A stretch of DNA of 17,381 bases from Bacillota bacterium (lineage in GTDB: Bacteria > Bacillota > Tb-RUG-66). Below the pieces are notes generated by a model. The model was not told the origin of the DNA. It was given only the letters and a program-made list of their open reading frames with translations, and ran no database searches. Location: positions 1 to 17,381 of the forward strand of contig JAEEYS010000130.1 in the NCBI GenBank assembly GCA_016288255.1. Reading direction: 5' to 3'. The stretch's first letter is position 1. Each line of letters opens with the position of its first letter. A program made the translations under genes and the position numbers. Shown here one piece after another: positions 1 to 7,960 of the stretch.

Positions 1-478
1 ACCAAGCTTCCGGGCTGCCGCCGATATGCGCGATGACCGGATGATACTCCATTGCCAAGTTCAAAAGATACCGTCTGGCGCTTCTGACCGGCCCGATCTT
101 ATCCGCTTCGTTTTCTAAAAAGATACAAACAAAACGCGTGATGCCGCCTTCTGCCGATATTTCATATACCACATCCGCTTTGCTCATACCGGATTGGGGT
201 CTGGCTGATTTTGTATTTTCCACGACGACTGCCAACGGCCGCCTTGCCACATTTTCTTCTTCTGTTAACGTTCCCGTTAAAGGATTGATGACTCTGGTGT
301 CTTTTTCTTCCTCTTCTTCTACAACGATAGGCGGTTCTTCCTCTTCTGCCGTCTGCTCATCCTGCTTTGCCGGCGTACAGCCGCCCAACACCAATGTCAA
401 AGTAAAGATCCCTACCAATGCAACACTGATTTTCTTTATGATGGAGTATCCGTTTTTTTCTTTTTGCTTCATTTTCAT
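1..478 (-). CDS. DUF3048 (YerB-like) lipoprotein, partial (C-terminus off the window)
   Basis: The first 159 codons of a gene whose 3' end lies beyond base 1. The ATG at 478 is preceded by AAGGAG with a 5-base spacer, and this site overlaps the dgkA stop codon, so the two genes are probably cotranscribed. The N-terminus is basic, then hydrophobic (about residues 17-31), then a lipobox-like LGGC with Cys34, predicting an exported lipoprotein. An acidic Glu-rich linker follows (about residues 40-62). After it come the segments RPLAVVVEN, ARPQSGMSKADVVYEI, EGGITRF and GPVRSARRY, and these are typical of the DUF3048 N-terminal domain. DUF3048 proteins such as Bacillus YerB are conserved, surface-exposed and of unknown biochemical function. 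The family call is firm; the function is not known. In Bacillus the next gene after dgkA is cdd, so this neighbour differs. Confidence 0.85.
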   Translation of the reverse strand, partial: MKMKQKEKNGYSIIKKISVALVGIFTLTLVLGGCTPAKQDEQTAEEEEPPIVVEEEEEKDTRVINPLTGTLTEEENVARRPLAVVVENTKSARPQSGMSKADVVYEISAEGGITRFVCIFLENEADKIGPVRSARRYLLNLAMEYHPVIAHIGGSPEAW

Positions 479-487
479 GTCTTCTCC

Positions 488-856
488 TTAAAATAACAGA
501 TTGATGATTTTATCATAAAAAACTACAATTGCGATGATAACAGAGATAACGGCAGAGAACAAAACCGCTCCCGCCGCAACATCCTTGGCGATCTTTGCCA
601 AAGGATGGAATTCCAGCGTGATAATGTCTATGGTCTTTTCAATGGCGGTATTGATCAGTTCCGTCACAATAACAAGTCCTATGGCAAGCACGATCAAACC
701 AAGCTCCGTATTGGAACAATGGAACAATTTGGCCAAAATGATCGCCAAAGCCGCCATCACTATATGGATCCTGATATTCCTTTGCGTTTTTACCGCATAC
801 TTCAGCCCTTCCAAAGCGTGATAAAAACTTTTTCCCAGCTTTTTCATCCACATCAT
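488..856 (-). CDS. dgkA: Diacylglycerol kinase / undecaprenol kinase, DgkA family
   Basis: A small integral membrane lipid kinase. In Gram-positive bacteria this family mainly phosphorylates undecaprenol, feeding the lipid carrier pool for cell wall synthesis. The 122-residue product has an N-terminal amphipathic stretch, about three membrane segments (roughly residues 29-46, 52-70 and 95-115), and the family signature ELINTAIE (66-73) followed by HPLAKIAKDVAAGAV (84-98), which carries the catalytic and metal-binding acidic and Asn residues. An upstream in-frame ATG at 862 would add two residues. I prefer the ATG at 856 because GAGGG then sits six bases upstream, whereas it would touch the 862 start. 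The gene follows ybeY by only 16 bases, as in the Bacillus ybeY-dgkA order, so it is part of the same operon. Confidence 0.93.
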   Translation of the reverse strand: MMWMKKLGKSFYHALEGLKYAVKTQRNIRIHIVMAALAIILAKLFHCSNTELGLIVLAIGLVIVTELINTAIEKTIDIITLEFHPLAKIAKDVAAGAVLFSAVISVIIAIVVFYDKIINLLF

Positions 857-872
857 AACCATCCCTCTAGCC

Positions 873-1385
873 TTAGTCCCTGGTCAGGGAAAGTTTATTC
901 AAAAGCTCTTCTTCTCTTTTCCGCATAACTTCTTTTTCTGTTTCTTCCATGTGGTCGTACCCAAACAGATGCAGCAGCCCATGCACCAGCAAATAGCCGA
1001 ATTCCCGCCTTTCGCTGTGTCCGTATTCCTTGGCCTGCTCTTTTACTTTATCCAAAGAGATCACAATATCCCCCAAAGGAACATTTTCTTCATATTCTAT
1101 TTCCCGCAGCAGCTCTTCTTTCCCTTCATACATGGGAAAAGAAAGCACATCGGTGGGACTGTCTATTCCTCTGTGTTTTTGATTGATCTCCCGTATCCCT
1201 TTATTATCCGTTACCAAAACAGACACTTCGAGCCTTTCTTCCAGCTCTTCTAGATCCTCTTCGTTTATTTCCGCTGTTTTCAATTCTTCTCTTACAGTCA
1301 ATTCACAAAGGGAAAGAAGGAGCTTTTCCCATTCTTTCCCTTTTTCCTCAAAATTCTCTACTGTAGAATCAATATAAACTTCCAT
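873..1385 (-). CDS. ybeY: Endoribonuclease YbeY (16S rRNA maturation factor)
   Basis: A zinc-dependent single-strand RNA endonuclease that acts in 16S rRNA 3'-end maturation and late 30S quality control. The 170-residue product carries the signature VHGLLHLFGYDH, with the three zinc-ligand histidines at about 135, 139 and 145. The family segments INQKHRGIDSPTDVLSFPM and LGDIVIS lie upstream in the expected order. The first ~40 residues are more acidic and variable. The ATG at 1385 follows the pgpH stop by one base, with AGAGGG overlapping the pgpH end as its ribosome binding site, so translation is probably coupled. The phoH-pgpH-ybeY-dgkA neighbourhood is the conserved Firmicutes arrangement. 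Confidence 0.97.
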   Translation of the reverse strand: MEVYIDSTVENFEEKGKEWEKLLLSLCELTVREELKTAEINEEDLEELEERLEVSVLVTDNKGIREINQKHRGIDSPTDVLSFPMYEGKEELLREIEYEENVPLGDIVISLDKVKEQAKEYGHSERREFGYLLVHGLLHLFGYDHMEETEKEVMRKREEELLNKLSLTRD

Positions 1386-1386
1386 T

Positions 1387-3492
1387 TTACCCTCTGTCTT
1401 TCTTTACTTCATCTTCACTGGGATACTCGATCCTGGAATGATAGATCCCTTCCAAAACTTTGCTGAAAGATTTTGCGATCTCATCTAAATCTTTTAGAGT
1501 GATATCGCATTCATCCAGCTGTCCGTCATTTAATTTCCCTTTGATGATCTTTCTGGTCAATCCGTCGATTTTACCCTTGGTGGGATCACTCATAGCGCGG
1601 GTAGCCGCTTCCACGGAATCCGCCAGCATGATCAACGCCGCCTCTTTGGTTTGCGGCTTGGGCCCTTCATAACGGAAATTTTCTTCCGGTATCTCTTTGT
1701 CCGGATCCAGTTCTTTTGCTTTGTGATAAAAATATACCAACAAACTGTCCCCATGATGTTCCCGGATAATATCGCAGATCTCTTCCGGCAGACGGTACTG
1801 TTTCGCGTATTCCAAGCCGTCTTTTACATGAGAAGAAATGATCAGCGTAGACAAAGCCGGTGTATACTTATTATGCGGATTGGGCCCGCCCAGTTGATTT
1901 TCCACAAACTGTCCCGGCCGTTTCATCTTGCCGATATCATGATAATAAGCCCCTACTCTGGCCAGCATTTCATTCCCATGAACAGCGCCGGCGGCCGCTT
2001 CCGCCAAATTCGCCACCAAAACACTGTGGTGATACGTTCCCGGCGCTTCCATCATCAGTTTCTTTAGCAGCGGATGATTGGGATTTGCCAGTTCCAGCAG
2101 TTTAAAAGAAGTGGTGATATTGAACCAATTTTCAAAGAAAGGCAAGACCCCGATCAAAAAGATCGCCGCCGCGAATCCGCTGACCCCGCTGATCAAGCTC
2201 CTTTGCAAAATATCCAAAAAGACTTCTCCCTGCAAGCCTTGTAAAATACCGGTCAATACCGCATTGAACCCTGCCAGGATCATTCCCGCATTGGTCATTT
2301 TAGAACGCTGAGTGGTCCGATTGATCGCCATGACCCCTACGATACTGCTGAGTAAACACTGGCTCAATATATATATATTGTCCACTGCCACCACACCTAC
2401 CAAAAGACCCATAAAAATACTTAAAACAATCGCCATGGAAGAATTCATCAAGATCCCCAAGAGCATCATTCCCAAAGTCATGGCCATATGAACGGAATAA
2501 ATGCTGATATCGGCAAAGATCCTTGCCAAAAGAAGGGTCATGACCACGACCACGTTCAAAAGCAGTATATACCTGGTGCTCCTGTAGATCTCCCGTTTGA
2601 AGATATACAGATATAATCCTGCCACCCCATAAATGATCGCAACAAAAGCAATATAAAAAATAATTTTATAGACCTGGTAATTATCCTTCACCAAAAGCAT
2701 GTCCAGGTCTTCCAAAACAGCGATCTGCTCATCTGTGATGGTAGACCCTTTTTCCACGATCACAGAACCTTTTTGGATGATCACCGGAGAAACCTGGCTG
2801 GTTGCCTGGGCTTTGTTCTGCTGCGTCAGGGATTCATTATAGATGATATTCGGTTTCATTACGCCAAATAAAATATCTTCCGCCAACGTTCTCACATATA
2901 AAGAGAACTTCATTTTTTGAATCGTTTGGGACATGTCTGCTTTCACACTGTCCATATCCGCTTCCTTAAATCCCATTTCCAGTGCCGTATCCAGCATTTT
3001 GACCACCTGATATTCCAGGTCCGTAAACTGCTGTGTCGTGGCATCCAAAGAGGCCCGATAACTTTCCAGCGTCAACTGGAACGGAAGTGTTTCCTGCAGT
3101 TTTGCCAGCTTTTCATCTGTAGACAAACCTTCTTCCGCCCTGATATAACGTATCTTATTAAAAATATCCGCCAACTCTTCTTTTTCCGCAACAGAAACAT
3201 TTTCGTCCCGCTCATAAACATCGTCCACCCGATTTGCCACTTCTTGTTTCAATTTTTCCGTAGCCAATCGGTTTTCCACGTCTTTGGGCGCATGGATGGT
3301 GATCTCCGCGATTTCCCCTTCTTTTAAAGAATATCGTTTTGAAAATTCTCCATACGCGACCAAAAGTACGATCAAAAGAAAAGAAACGGTTATGATCAAG
3401 ACTCGCCTCATTCTATAGTTCTTGGGCAAACGTTTATTCTTTGTTTTTTTCGGCAAAAGAGTTTCATTCGCAGACTCTTTTTTAAAAGCCAT
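1387..3492 (-). CDS. pgpH: 7TM-HD family c-di-AMP phosphodiesterase (PgpH/YqfF)
   Basis: A membrane-bound HD-domain phosphodiesterase; characterised homologues (Listeria PgpH, Bacillus YqfF) hydrolyse the second messenger c-di-AMP to pApA. The 701 residues show a short cytoplasmic start, one membrane helix (about 30-47), an extracytoplasmic 7TMR-HDED-type domain (about 50-275), a cluster of membrane helices (about 275-475), and a cytoplasmic HD domain. HD residues are visible as YHHSV (~487), YHDIGKM (His518, Asp519), SSHV (~554) and EHHGD (~578-582), so the catalytic centre looks intact. The ATG overlaps the phoH stop by one base (TAATG), consistent with translational coupling; AAGGGG lies about ten bases upstream. 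Length is as expected for the family. Substrate assignment rests on homology. Confidence 0.94.
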   Translation of the reverse strand: MAFKKESANETLLPKKTKNKRLPKNYRMRRVLIITVSFLLIVLLVAYGEFSKRYSLKEGEIAEITIHAPKDVENRLATEKLKQEVANRVDDVYERDENVSVAEKEELADIFNKIRYIRAEEGLSTDEKLAKLQETLPFQLTLESYRASLDATTQQFTDLEYQVVKMLDTALEMGFKEADMDSVKADMSQTIQKMKFSLYVRTLAEDILFGVMKPNIIYNESLTQQNKAQATSQVSPVIIQKGSVIVEKGSTITDEQIAVLEDLDMLLVKDNYQVYKIIFYIAFVAIIYGVAGLYLYIFKREIYRSTRYILLLNVVVVMTLLLARIFADISIYSVHMAMTLGMMLLGILMNSSMAIVLSIFMGLLVGVVAVDNIYILSQCLLSSIVGVMAINRTTQRSKMTNAGMILAGFNAVLTGILQGLQGEVFLDILQRSLISGVSGFAAAIFLIGVLPFFENWFNITTSFKLLELANPNHPLLKKLMMEAPGTYHHSVLVANLAEAAAGAVHGNEMLARVGAYYHDIGKMKRPGQFVENQLGGPNPHNKYTPALSTLIISSHVKDGLEYAKQYRLPEEICDIIREHHGDSLLVYFYHKAKELDPDKEIPEENFRYEGPKPQTKEAALIMLADSVEAATRAMSDPTKGKIDGLTRKIIKGKLNDGQLDECDITLKDLDEIAKSFSKVLEGIYHSRIEYPSEDEVKKDRG

Positions 3493-4454
3493 TAGTCCAT
3501 TTCCCCTTTTTCGTAACGGTCATATGCTTTGATGATCTTTTGCACCAAAGAATGCCTTACTACATCTTTCTCTGAAAAATAATGGAATTCGATCCCTTGT
3601 ATCCCTTTTAAAATATGCTGCACTTTTTTTAGTCCGGACATTTTACCCATCGGCAGATCGATCTGGGTAATATCCCCGGTTACTACTATTTTAGATTGAA
3701 AGCCCATACGTGTCAAAAACATTTTCATCTGTTCCGGAGTAGTGTTCTGCGCTTCGTCCAAAATAATAAAAGCGTCATCCAATGTTCTGCCGCGCATATA
3801 CGCCAGGGGCACCACTTCAATGACCCCTTTTTCTTTTAAATTATTGTAGGTTTCCACGCCCAGCATTTCATAAAGAGCGTCGTATAAAGGTCTTAGATAG
3901 GGATCTACTTTACTTTGCAGATCTCCCGGCAAAAAGCCCAGTCTTTCTCCCGCCTCCACGGCAGGTCTGGTCAAGATAATGCGGGTTACTTTTTTCGCTT
4001 TATACTCTGCCACCGCTTCCGCTACGGCAAGATACGTTTTACCGGTGCCCGCCGGACCGATACCAAACACGATCAAGTTATCCTTCATGGCTTTGATATA
4101 CTTTTTCTGTCCTATGGTTTTTGCCTTGATCTGTTTTCCTCTGGCAGTGACACAGACCACTTCATCATTCAAGCTGGATAAATTTACATTGGAACCGGAT
4201 TGGACCGTATCGATAGCATACTTTACCTGCTGTTCCGTCAACACCGCATCTCTTTCCAAAATGCCCAGCAATTGATCGATCAGCCGTTCTGCTTTCTCTA
4301 CCCCTTCTTCTTCTCCCGAAATGGTGATTTCCCCATCTCTTGCCATGATTTTCACCTGAAAAGATTCCTGGATCCACTTTATATTTTCATCAAATTGTCC
4401 AAACAGTCCGGGTAAATTCTCCATACTGTTCACTTTCATTTTTCTTTCTGCCAT
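3492..4454 (-). CDS. phoH: PhoH family ATPase
   Basis: A cytoplasmic P-loop ATPase of the PhoH family, related to the helicase superfamily 1 ATPase core and often linked to RNA metabolism next to ybeY; the exact substrate is unsettled. The 320 residues begin with a KH-like region (about 15-65, including MARDGEITISG), then the ATPase: Walker A GPAGTGKT (133-140), TRPAVEAGERLGFLPGD (162-178), and Walker B ILDEAQN (231-237) followed by VVTGDITQIDLP. All key motifs are intact. The ATG at 4454 has GGGAGGG 11 or more bases upstream, a slightly long spacer; an internal Met at residue 6 has no better site. The gene starts a new transcription unit: a good promoter lies at 4549-4576. Confidence 0.95.
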   Translation of the reverse strand: MAERKMKVNSMENLPGLFGQFDENIKWIQESFQVKIMARDGEITISGEEEGVEKAERLIDQLLGILERDAVLTEQQVKYAIDTVQSGSNVNLSSLNDEVVCVTARGKQIKAKTIGQKKYIKAMKDNLIVFGIGPAGTGKTYLAVAEAVAEYKAKKVTRIILTRPAVEAGERLGFLPGDLQSKVDPYLRPLYDALYEMLGVETYNNLKEKGVIEVVPLAYMRGRTLDDAFIILDEAQNTTPEQMKMFLTRMGFQSKIVVTGDITQIDLPMGKMSGLKKVQHILKGIQGIEFHYFSEKDVVRHSLVQKIIKAYDRYEKGEMD

Positions 4455-4548
4455 GTAGTAAAATATTCCCTCCCGGTTTTCCGCAATACCATTTTTATCA
4501 AACGATGCCGTTCGTTCCGATTTCGTATCAACTTCTATACCAACTTTA

Positions 4549-4576
4549 ACTATAATAAAAACTCCGAAATTGTCAA
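4549..4576 (-). promoter_or_regulatory. Predicted sigma-A promoter for phoH-pgpH-ybeY-dgkA
   Basis: On the minus strand a perfect -35 TTGACA (4571-4576) is followed after 16 bases by TATAGT (4549-4554), a 5/6 match to the -10 consensus. The -35 box contains the TGA stop codon of yqfD (4573-4575), so the promoter is embedded in the end of the upstream gene. It would give a leader of about 85-90 bases before the phoH ATG. This offers vegetative expression of the phoH group independent of the sporulation genes upstream. It is a sequence prediction only. Confidence 0.72.
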
Positions 4577-5814
4577 TTTATTTTCTCTTCCGTCTGTTTT
4601 CTTTTGTTTTCTTTTTCCATAATGTCATTTATATACCGATTTTTATATTCTTCCGTCATTTTTGTCTTGACGCCGATAGGCTCAATGACTTCCACCTTTA
4701 ATTCCAAATCGATCCTATGGTCTTTTTCTTCTTTTTTTACGGTTTTGATCTGTGTTATTTTTGCCTCTTTCGGTATATTTTTTCTTACCGCTTCTTCTAT
4801 CGCTTCTTCTAAATAATCCTCTTTTTTTACCCTACGGATCTCATGATAGGTGGTCCAATAAACCTGAAAAGGCAGCTTATCCCCCATTTTCAAAAAATGG
4901 AGATATTCTTTTTCTTCTTCGTATTTTTCAAAAGGGATCTCTCCTATCTTGCATGGAAACTCTTTTCCCTTTCTTGAAAAACAAAGCACTCTCTTTTCTT
5001 TTCCTGTTCTGATCGTTACATACTCTTCTTTTTGGATGGTTTCTTTGATATCATACCATCTTCTTGCCTGAACCAAACCGTCCGCGTGGACAAAAGCGGC
5101 CACCTTTTGATAAAATAAGGTCCGCAGATATCCGTCGATCAGCACATCGCCTTTTTGTACTTTGTCGCCCGCCTTTACGGCGGCTTCGCCTCTTAATACG
5201 ACGATATTTTCAATCACGCCGTCCTTCTTTGCCACCACAACGCAGGGGACCGTTACATCAAATCCCGGCTTTTCTTCTCTTTCTACCACTTCTAAAACCG
5301 CTCGGGTACCGTCTATTTTCAGCCCCGCCCATATCAGATCATCCATTTTTAAAATCAACTGATTCTGGATATGGTCTCGGTCGATCTCTTTAATCCTTGC
5401 GCCGGGCTTTAATCCCAGCTCTTCTACGATCTCGACCACCTCTTCCGGCTTCACCTTGTTAAGTCCTTTGAGCTCAATGATCCAAACAGAACCGGTAGTA
5501 TAGAGCACCATTATAAAAAAGAATGCCATTCCTGCCAAAACAAACTTACCGCGTTTCAGCCCCTCTATATAGGTTTCCTTATCCCTTTTTTTTAATACCT
5601 TGACATGGCAGCGGCATTTGGCGGCATAGGTTTTGACTTCTTCAAAATTTTTCCGTGGTATCCTGCATTCTACCTCATTGACATCCCGGCGGCATAGGTC
5701 CGCCAAAGGAATGCCATGCGCTATGCAAAGATTCAAAAAATTTTCAACGGAGCTCCCTTTTACCCTTATCATAACATAACCTTTTATGAAATTCCAACAT
5801 TTGCTAGTCCACAT
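4573..5814 (-). CDS. yqfD: Sporulation protein YqfD
   Basis: A membrane protein of the sporulation YqfD family (also called SpoIV-type YqfD); in Bacillus it belongs to the mother-cell sigma-E regulon, and its molecular role is unresolved. From the chosen start the product is 413 residues: an N-terminal cytoplasmic domain (about 1-88, with FIKGYVMIRVKGSSVENFLNL), one clear membrane helix (about 90-112), then a large extracytoplasmic POTRA-like part (ELKGLNKVKPEEVVEIVEE onward) and a basic Lys/Glu-rich tail. The reading frame is open to an ATG at 5862. I prefer the ATG at 5814 because AAAGGGG lies eight bases upstream and the family begins at this point. This start overlaps the end of yqfC by 11 bases, the usual yqfC-yqfD arrangement. 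Confidence 0.9.
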   Translation of the reverse strand: MWTSKCWNFIKGYVMIRVKGSSVENFLNLCIAHGIPLADLCRRDVNEVECRIPRKNFEEVKTYAAKCRCHVKVLKKRDKETYIEGLKRGKFVLAGMAFFFIMVLYTTGSVWIIELKGLNKVKPEEVVEIVEELGLKPGARIKEIDRDHIQNQLILKMDDLIWAGLKIDGTRAVLEVVEREEKPGFDVTVPCVVVAKKDGVIENIVVLRGEAAVKAGDKVQKGDVLIDGYLRTLFYQKVAAFVHADGLVQARRWYDIKETIQKEEYVTIRTGKEKRVLCFSRKGKEFPCKIGEIPFEKYEEEKEYLHFLKMGDKLPFQVYWTTYHEIRRVKKEDYLEEAIEEAVRKNIPKEAKITQIKTVKKEEKDHRIDLELKVEVIEPIGVKTKMTEEYKNRYINDIMEKENKRKQTEEKIN

Positions 5815-6106
5815 GATCCTGTCCCCTTTGCCGTATCTGCACCTGATCGATTTTTCCGGCAAGAACGGTCTCCTCTTTGTTGAACACTTCGATCCTCAAG
5901 GATTCTCCCTGTATTTTCAAAACGGCATACTTATGGACGAATCGGATCTCTTCCGTTGTATATTTCATCAGCTCCCCCGCATTTTCGATATATGCTTTTA
6001 CATTGCCTATCATGGTGATCCGCGGCATATTGAAAACGATATCTTCCGGCAGTTCCAGGGCATAGGAAATGCCTTTCAACACACTCACGGAAAGTTTTTC
6101 TTCCAT
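5804..6106 (-). CDS. yqfC: Sporulation protein YqfC (YabP/YqfC family)
   Basis: A small sporulation protein of the YabP/YqfC family, normally made with YqfD during endospore formation; no enzymatic role is known. The 100-residue product shows the family pattern: LELPEDIVFNMPRITMIGN near residues 18-36, then IENAGELMKYTTEEIRF and a C-terminal LRIEVFNKEE-type strand. The frame is open to an ATG at 6127, but the ATG at 6106 has AAGGAG seven to eight bases upstream, and that site lies inside the longer version, so 6106 is chosen. The gene ends with TAG, one of two intact genes here that do so. It diverges from degV across a 268-base region and overlaps yqfD. Confidence 0.9.
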   Translation of the reverse strand: MEEKLSVSVLKGISYALELPEDIVFNMPRITMIGNVKAYIENAGELMKYTTEEIRFVHKYAVLKIQGESLRIEVFNKEETVLAGKIDQVQIRQRGQDHVD

Positions 6107-6374
6107 AGAATCTCTCCTTTTCGGCACTTTGCCGATACACTCTTTTGTATCAATCTATGAACGGCAAAAGTAAAAAAGAAGACGGAAATAAAATCCGCTG
6201 TGATTTTCTTTCTCAAATTTTTGAAAAAAAGAAAGAAAAATTTGACAAATATCCCTATTTTTTTGACCCTAAAATATGATATATTGTTATTTATAAATAC
6301 CATAAACATTTTTAAAAATATAATTGCGGAAAATCTTTTTTATATCTCAATAAACGAAAGCAGGAAATGGTTCT
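6107..6374. other. Divergent intergenic region between yqfC and degV
   Basis: A 268-base, strongly AT-rich region that must hold the starts of both yqfCD (minus) and degV (plus). On the minus strand GATACAAA (6144-6151) resembles the sigma-E -10 element (CATACAnT), which would suit a sporulation gene, but no convincing -35 was found. On the plus strand TATGAT (6275-6280) could be a -10 element, again without a good -35; TTTGAC occurs at 6241-6246 and at 6262-6267. A perfect 10-base inverted repeat lies at 6204-6213 and 6230-6239. I see no gene or RNA structure in it. Confidence 0.45.
6204..6239. repeat. AT-rich inverted repeat in the yqfC-degV intergenic region
   Basis: TTTTCTTTCT (6204-6213) and AGAAAGAAAA (6230-6239) are perfect reverse complements separated by 16 bases. 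It could be a protein-binding dyad, or simply chance in purine/pyrimidine-biased AT-rich DNA. The low GC content makes it a poor intrinsic terminator. Confidence 0.5.
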
Positions 6375-7244
6375 ATGCTCAAGATCATCATTGACAGTAC
6401 CGCCGATTTGCCTAAAACTTTCATAGAAAAATATGATATCCGTATCATGCCTCTCCACGTCATCATCAACGACAAAGAATACCGAGACCGAGTAGATATC
6501 CAGATCGATGAAGTTTATCACTATATGCGGCAGGGGATCGTTCCAAAAACATCTCAGACACCTATTTTGGAAATGTATGAGATCTTTGACCGCTGTTTAA
6601 AGGAAGGTCATGATTTTATCTATCTCGCCTTTTCTTCCGCTCTTTCCGGTACCTATACCGTGGCAACTGCCGTTGCCGAAGAATTGAAGAAAAAATATCC
6701 CGAGCGGACCATGCTTGTCATTGATTCCAAAAGCGGCGCCATGGGGATCGGTCTGATCGCCCTGCAGGCTGCCAAAATGGCAGAACAAGGCTATCCTTTG
6801 GAAAAGATTACAGAGCAGATCCGGTTTTTAATCGATCATGTGGAGCATGTCTTTGTCATTTCCGATCTGGATTGGCTGACAAAAGGCGGCCGCATCCATA
6901 AAGTAGTGGGAAAAGCAGGCAGTATCATCGACGTAAGACCTCTGATCGATGTGGAAGACGGACGTCTGACGGTGATCGGCGCTGTCAGAGGACGGAAAAA
7001 GATGATCCATACCATTGCCAATATCGTAGAGGAACGGATCAAAGCCTTTCCCCAACAGCTCATCGGTATCTGTCACGCGGACGATCCGGAAGCGGCGGAA
7101 GACATCAAAAAATTATTGCAAGAAAGGCTTCACACAGACAATTTTTTAACGGAAACCATCGGCTGCGTTTTGGGCGTGCATTTGGGGATCGGCGGTGTCG
7201 GCGTCTTGTTTTTCAATCAAAAACCGGACATCTATTTGGAATAA
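6375..7244 (+). CDS. DegV family fatty acid-binding protein
   Basis: A DegV/FakB-type protein. Characterised FakB members bind a free fatty acid and present it to the FakA kinase, so exogenous fatty acids enter phospholipid synthesis; other DegV ligands are unproven. The 289 residues carry the family hallmarks in order: DSTADLP (7-13), KTSQTP (58-63), SSALSGTY (87-94), DSKSGAMG (117-124) and LDWLTKGGRI (165-174), followed by the C-terminal EDD-fold half with a basic VRGRKKM segment. AGGAAA lies upstream of the ATG. It is the only plus-strand gene in the window and is not part of the Bacillus gene order here, so it was probably inserted into the block. No fakA is visible nearby. Confidence 0.93.
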   Translation: MLKIIIDSTADLPKTFIEKYDIRIMPLHVIINDKEYRDRVDIQIDEVYHYMRQGIVPKTSQTPILEMYEIFDRCLKEGHDFIYLAFSSALSGTYTVATAVAEELKKKYPERTMLVIDSKSGAMGIGLIALQAAKMAEQGYPLEKITEQIRFLIDHVEHVFVISDLDWLTKGGRIHKVVGKAGSIIDVRPLIDVEDGRLTVIGAVRGRKKMIHTIANIVEERIKAFPQQLIGICHADDPEAAEDIKKLLQERLHTDNFLTETIGCVLGVHLGIGGVGVLFFNQKPDIYLE

Positions 7245-7271
7245 AACTATTTTATTTTCATAAAGCAACAA

Positions 7272-7302
7272 AAAAGACAGGAAATTTCCTGTCTTTTCTT
7301 TG
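7272..7302. terminator. Bidirectional intrinsic terminator between degV and the histidine phosphatase
   Basis: A perfect 26-base palindrome (7272-7297): AAAAGACAGGAAA meets its exact reverse complement. On the plus strand it is followed by a T-rich run (TTTTCTTTGTTTT), and on the minus strand by a run of T as well (complement of the A-run near 7270-7275). It separates two convergent genes, degV ending at 7244 and the phosphatase ending at 7313, and can stop transcription from both sides. Confidence 0.88.
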
Positions 7303-7312
7303 TTTTAAGTTG

Positions 7313-7945
7313 TTATAAGGTCTCCAGGTGAGAAATATCTCCCGCCGATTCGATGGTATACACATTGTCTCGAATGGTGATCACGTTGACGGCCGTGTTT
7401 TTCTGCGGCGGCTGCTGCCACATCAAAGAAATGGATTCCTGCCGCAAATAAGCCAAAAGGCACCTGAGCCAAACACCGTGGCTCACGATACAAATGGTTT
7501 TCCCGTCCTTTTCCTTTTCCATTTTATGAAAAAAGCGAACAGCTCTTTCCTGGGTGGTTTTTAAACTTTCTCCCCCCGGAAACGTCAGATTTTCCGCGTC
7601 AGAGATCCACTGCCCGTATTCCTTTGGATATTCCTCTTCGATCTTAGTGAGCTCCATACCGCTGAAAATACCTACATTCACTTCCATCAGATCCTCATCC
7701 GGGATCGGTTCCAAATGCCTGCCCTGCGCTTTTTCTATCGCTTCTGAGATCGCTTTTGCCAAAATCTCGCATCGTGTCAAAGGGCTGGTATAGAGTTCAT
7801 CGATCTTTTCGTTTTTTAATCGATCCGCCGCTTTTTCCACTTGCTTCAGTCCGTTTTCCGTCAAAGGTGTGTTTTCCCAACCTTGAAACTTTTTTGCTTT
7901 ATTGAATTCTGTCTCTCCATGTCGTAAAATAATCAATTTCAGCAT
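7313..7945 (-). CDS. Histidine phosphatase (phosphoglycerate mutase-like) family protein
   Basis: A cytoplasmic member of the histidine phosphatase superfamily, which includes cofactor-dependent phosphoglycerate mutases, CobC-type and other phosphatases. The 210 residues show the catalytic RHGET motif (Arg8, His9, Glu11), SPLTRC with Arg58, LMEVNVGIFSG with the proton-donor Glu at about 88, and SHGVWLR with His156. All four catalytic positions are therefore present. The protein is shorter than glycolytic dPGM, and the sequence alone does not fix the substrate. The ATG at 7945 has AGGAA nearby and starts 15 bases after the preceding gene, so it is probably the last gene of the nfeD-floA transcription unit. 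It is not part of the Bacillus gene order here. Confidence 0.9.
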   Translation of the reverse strand: MLKLIILRHGETEFNKAKKFQGWENTPLTENGLKQVEKAADRLKNEKIDELYTSPLTRCEILAKAISEAIEKAQGRHLEPIPDEDLMEVNVGIFSGMELTKIEEEYPKEYGQWISDAENLTFPGGESLKTTQERAVRFFHKMEKEKDGKTICIVSHGVWLRCLLAYLRQESISLMWQQPPQKNTAVNVITIRDNVYTIESAGDISHLETL

Positions 7946-7960
7946 TTTTCATTCCTCGTC

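Noticed and set aside
138..491. Plus-strand open frame (117 codons) at the left end
   Set aside because: It is antisense to the DUF3048 lipoprotein gene; its Ser/Phe-rich sequence is the complement of Glu/Lys-rich coding DNA.
4455..4548. phoH leader as a riboswitch or attenuator
   Set aside because: Only a weak 4-base stem (AACG/CGTT) was found, with no terminator hairpin or known aptamer pattern.
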